From Oscillospiraceae bacterium (GTDB lineage Bacteria; Bacillota_A; Clostridia; Saccharofermentanales; Saccharofermentanaceae), in contig CADCPU010000068.1 of the NCBI GenBank assembly GCA_902803365.1, positions 1-6,588 of the forward strand: DNA of 6,588 nucleotides. The letters are read 5' to 3'. Of this stretch, positions 6,226-6,588 are shown piece by piece (within the stretch, counting starts at the first letter, position 1; the number at the start of each line of letters is the position of its first letter). A program made the position numbers and the translations under genes. The notes below the pieces were generated by a model. That model had not been told where the DNA came from, searched no databases, and was given only the letters and a program-made list of their open reading frames with translations.

Positions 6226-6588
6226 TCACGCACTCAAGAACAAAAAGAACACATAAGTAAGGAATATGTCAGCGATTATGAGCCCTGCCCCATATATTAT
6301 GGCGACGGGGCCAATTATTTTGCCTGAACCGTTTCCGTTGATCTTAACACCGCAGACGATCGAGATGATACCGAGCACCGGTCTGATAAACAGTGAGAAA
6401 AAGATGCAGCTGACAGGAAGCCCGTTACAAAGATCCATTATCTTGCGGCCTTCATCAACACCACTTGCACAGAGCGCGCCTCCCTGAAGTCCCGATAAGA
6501 TCACCGCAAACGAGTAGATAAATGTTCCGATGCAAACCAAAGATATTATGAGTCCCGGGATCGATGATACCAGCATGACATTGCCGCA
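6226..6588 (-). CDS. Small multi-span membrane protein, N-terminus probably beyond the window
   Basis: The frame is open from the right edge (6588) to a TGA at 6226-6228, giving 120 residues. An internal ATG at 6576 has no Shine-Dalgarno before it, and four more codons upstream stay open, so the true start may lie outside the window. Counting from the ATG at 6576, three strongly hydrophobic stretches are seen at about 5-28, 54-76 and 86-113. They are separated by short polar loops (CASGVDEGRK at about 36-45 and KINGNGSGK at about 78-86). Family not recognised. The 3' end abuts the stop of the convergent transglutaminase-like gene with no gap. Confidence 0.7.
   Translation of the reverse strand, partial: CGNVMLVSSIPGLIISLVCIGTFIYSFAVILSGLQGGALCASGVDEGRKIMDLCNGLPVSCIFFSLFIRPVLGIISIVCGVKINGNGSGKIIGPVAIIYGAGLIIADIFLTYVFFLFLSA

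Overview
The window looks like chromosomal DNA of a low-to-mid-GC Gram-positive anaerobe of the class Clostridia, probably a gut or rumen lineage. This rests on four things: two lipoproteins with Thr/Glu-rich stalks, an exported protein with DUF4214 repeats and a Thr-Pro linker, sigma-A-like promoter elements, and purine-rich Shine-Dalgarno sites. No species can be named from the sequence alone. I see no tRNA, rRNA, CRISPR array, insertion sequence or phage gene.

Layout. (1) 1-1743, minus: most of a secreted protein with four DUF4214-type repeats, a Thr-Pro linker and an HExxH metallopeptidase domain. Its C-terminus lies beyond the left edge, so it is open to base 1 and easily missed. (2) 1744-2026: a compact intergenic region. 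It holds the terminator of the next gene upstream, two inverted repeats with 8-nt spacers, and a probable promoter for the DUF4214 gene that is embedded in one of those repeats. (3) 2027-5021, minus: a likely three-gene operon. In transcription order it encodes a membrane protein with a zinc ribbon and coiled coils, an ACT-domain protein overlapping it by 20 nt, and, after 18 nt, an M1-family metallopeptidase lipoprotein. A strong intrinsic terminator ends it. (4) 5022-5127: a divergent intergenic region with an extended -10 promoter for the operon. (5) 5128-6225, plus: a Cys-rich transglutaminase-like lipoprotein. (6) 6226-6588, minus: a small multi-membrane-span protein, open at the right edge, whose stop codon directly abuts that of the transglutaminase-like gene.

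Taken together, three of the six genes encode exported, cell-surface or secreted enzymes of peptide or protein chemistry: two different HExxH metallopeptidases and one Cys-His-Asp transglutaminase-fold protein. Two of them are lipid-anchored on almost interchangeable Thr/Glu stalks. The ACT-domain protein and the zinc-ribbon membrane protein are the only likely cytoplasmic-facing partners. A link between amino-acid sensing and surface peptide breakdown is possible but is inference only. I do not see convincing evidence of a wholly new defence or mobile system. The most unusual items are the DUF4214-metallopeptidase architecture, the palindrome/promoter/T-tract arrangement ahead of it, and the zinc-ribbon/ACT/M1 operon.
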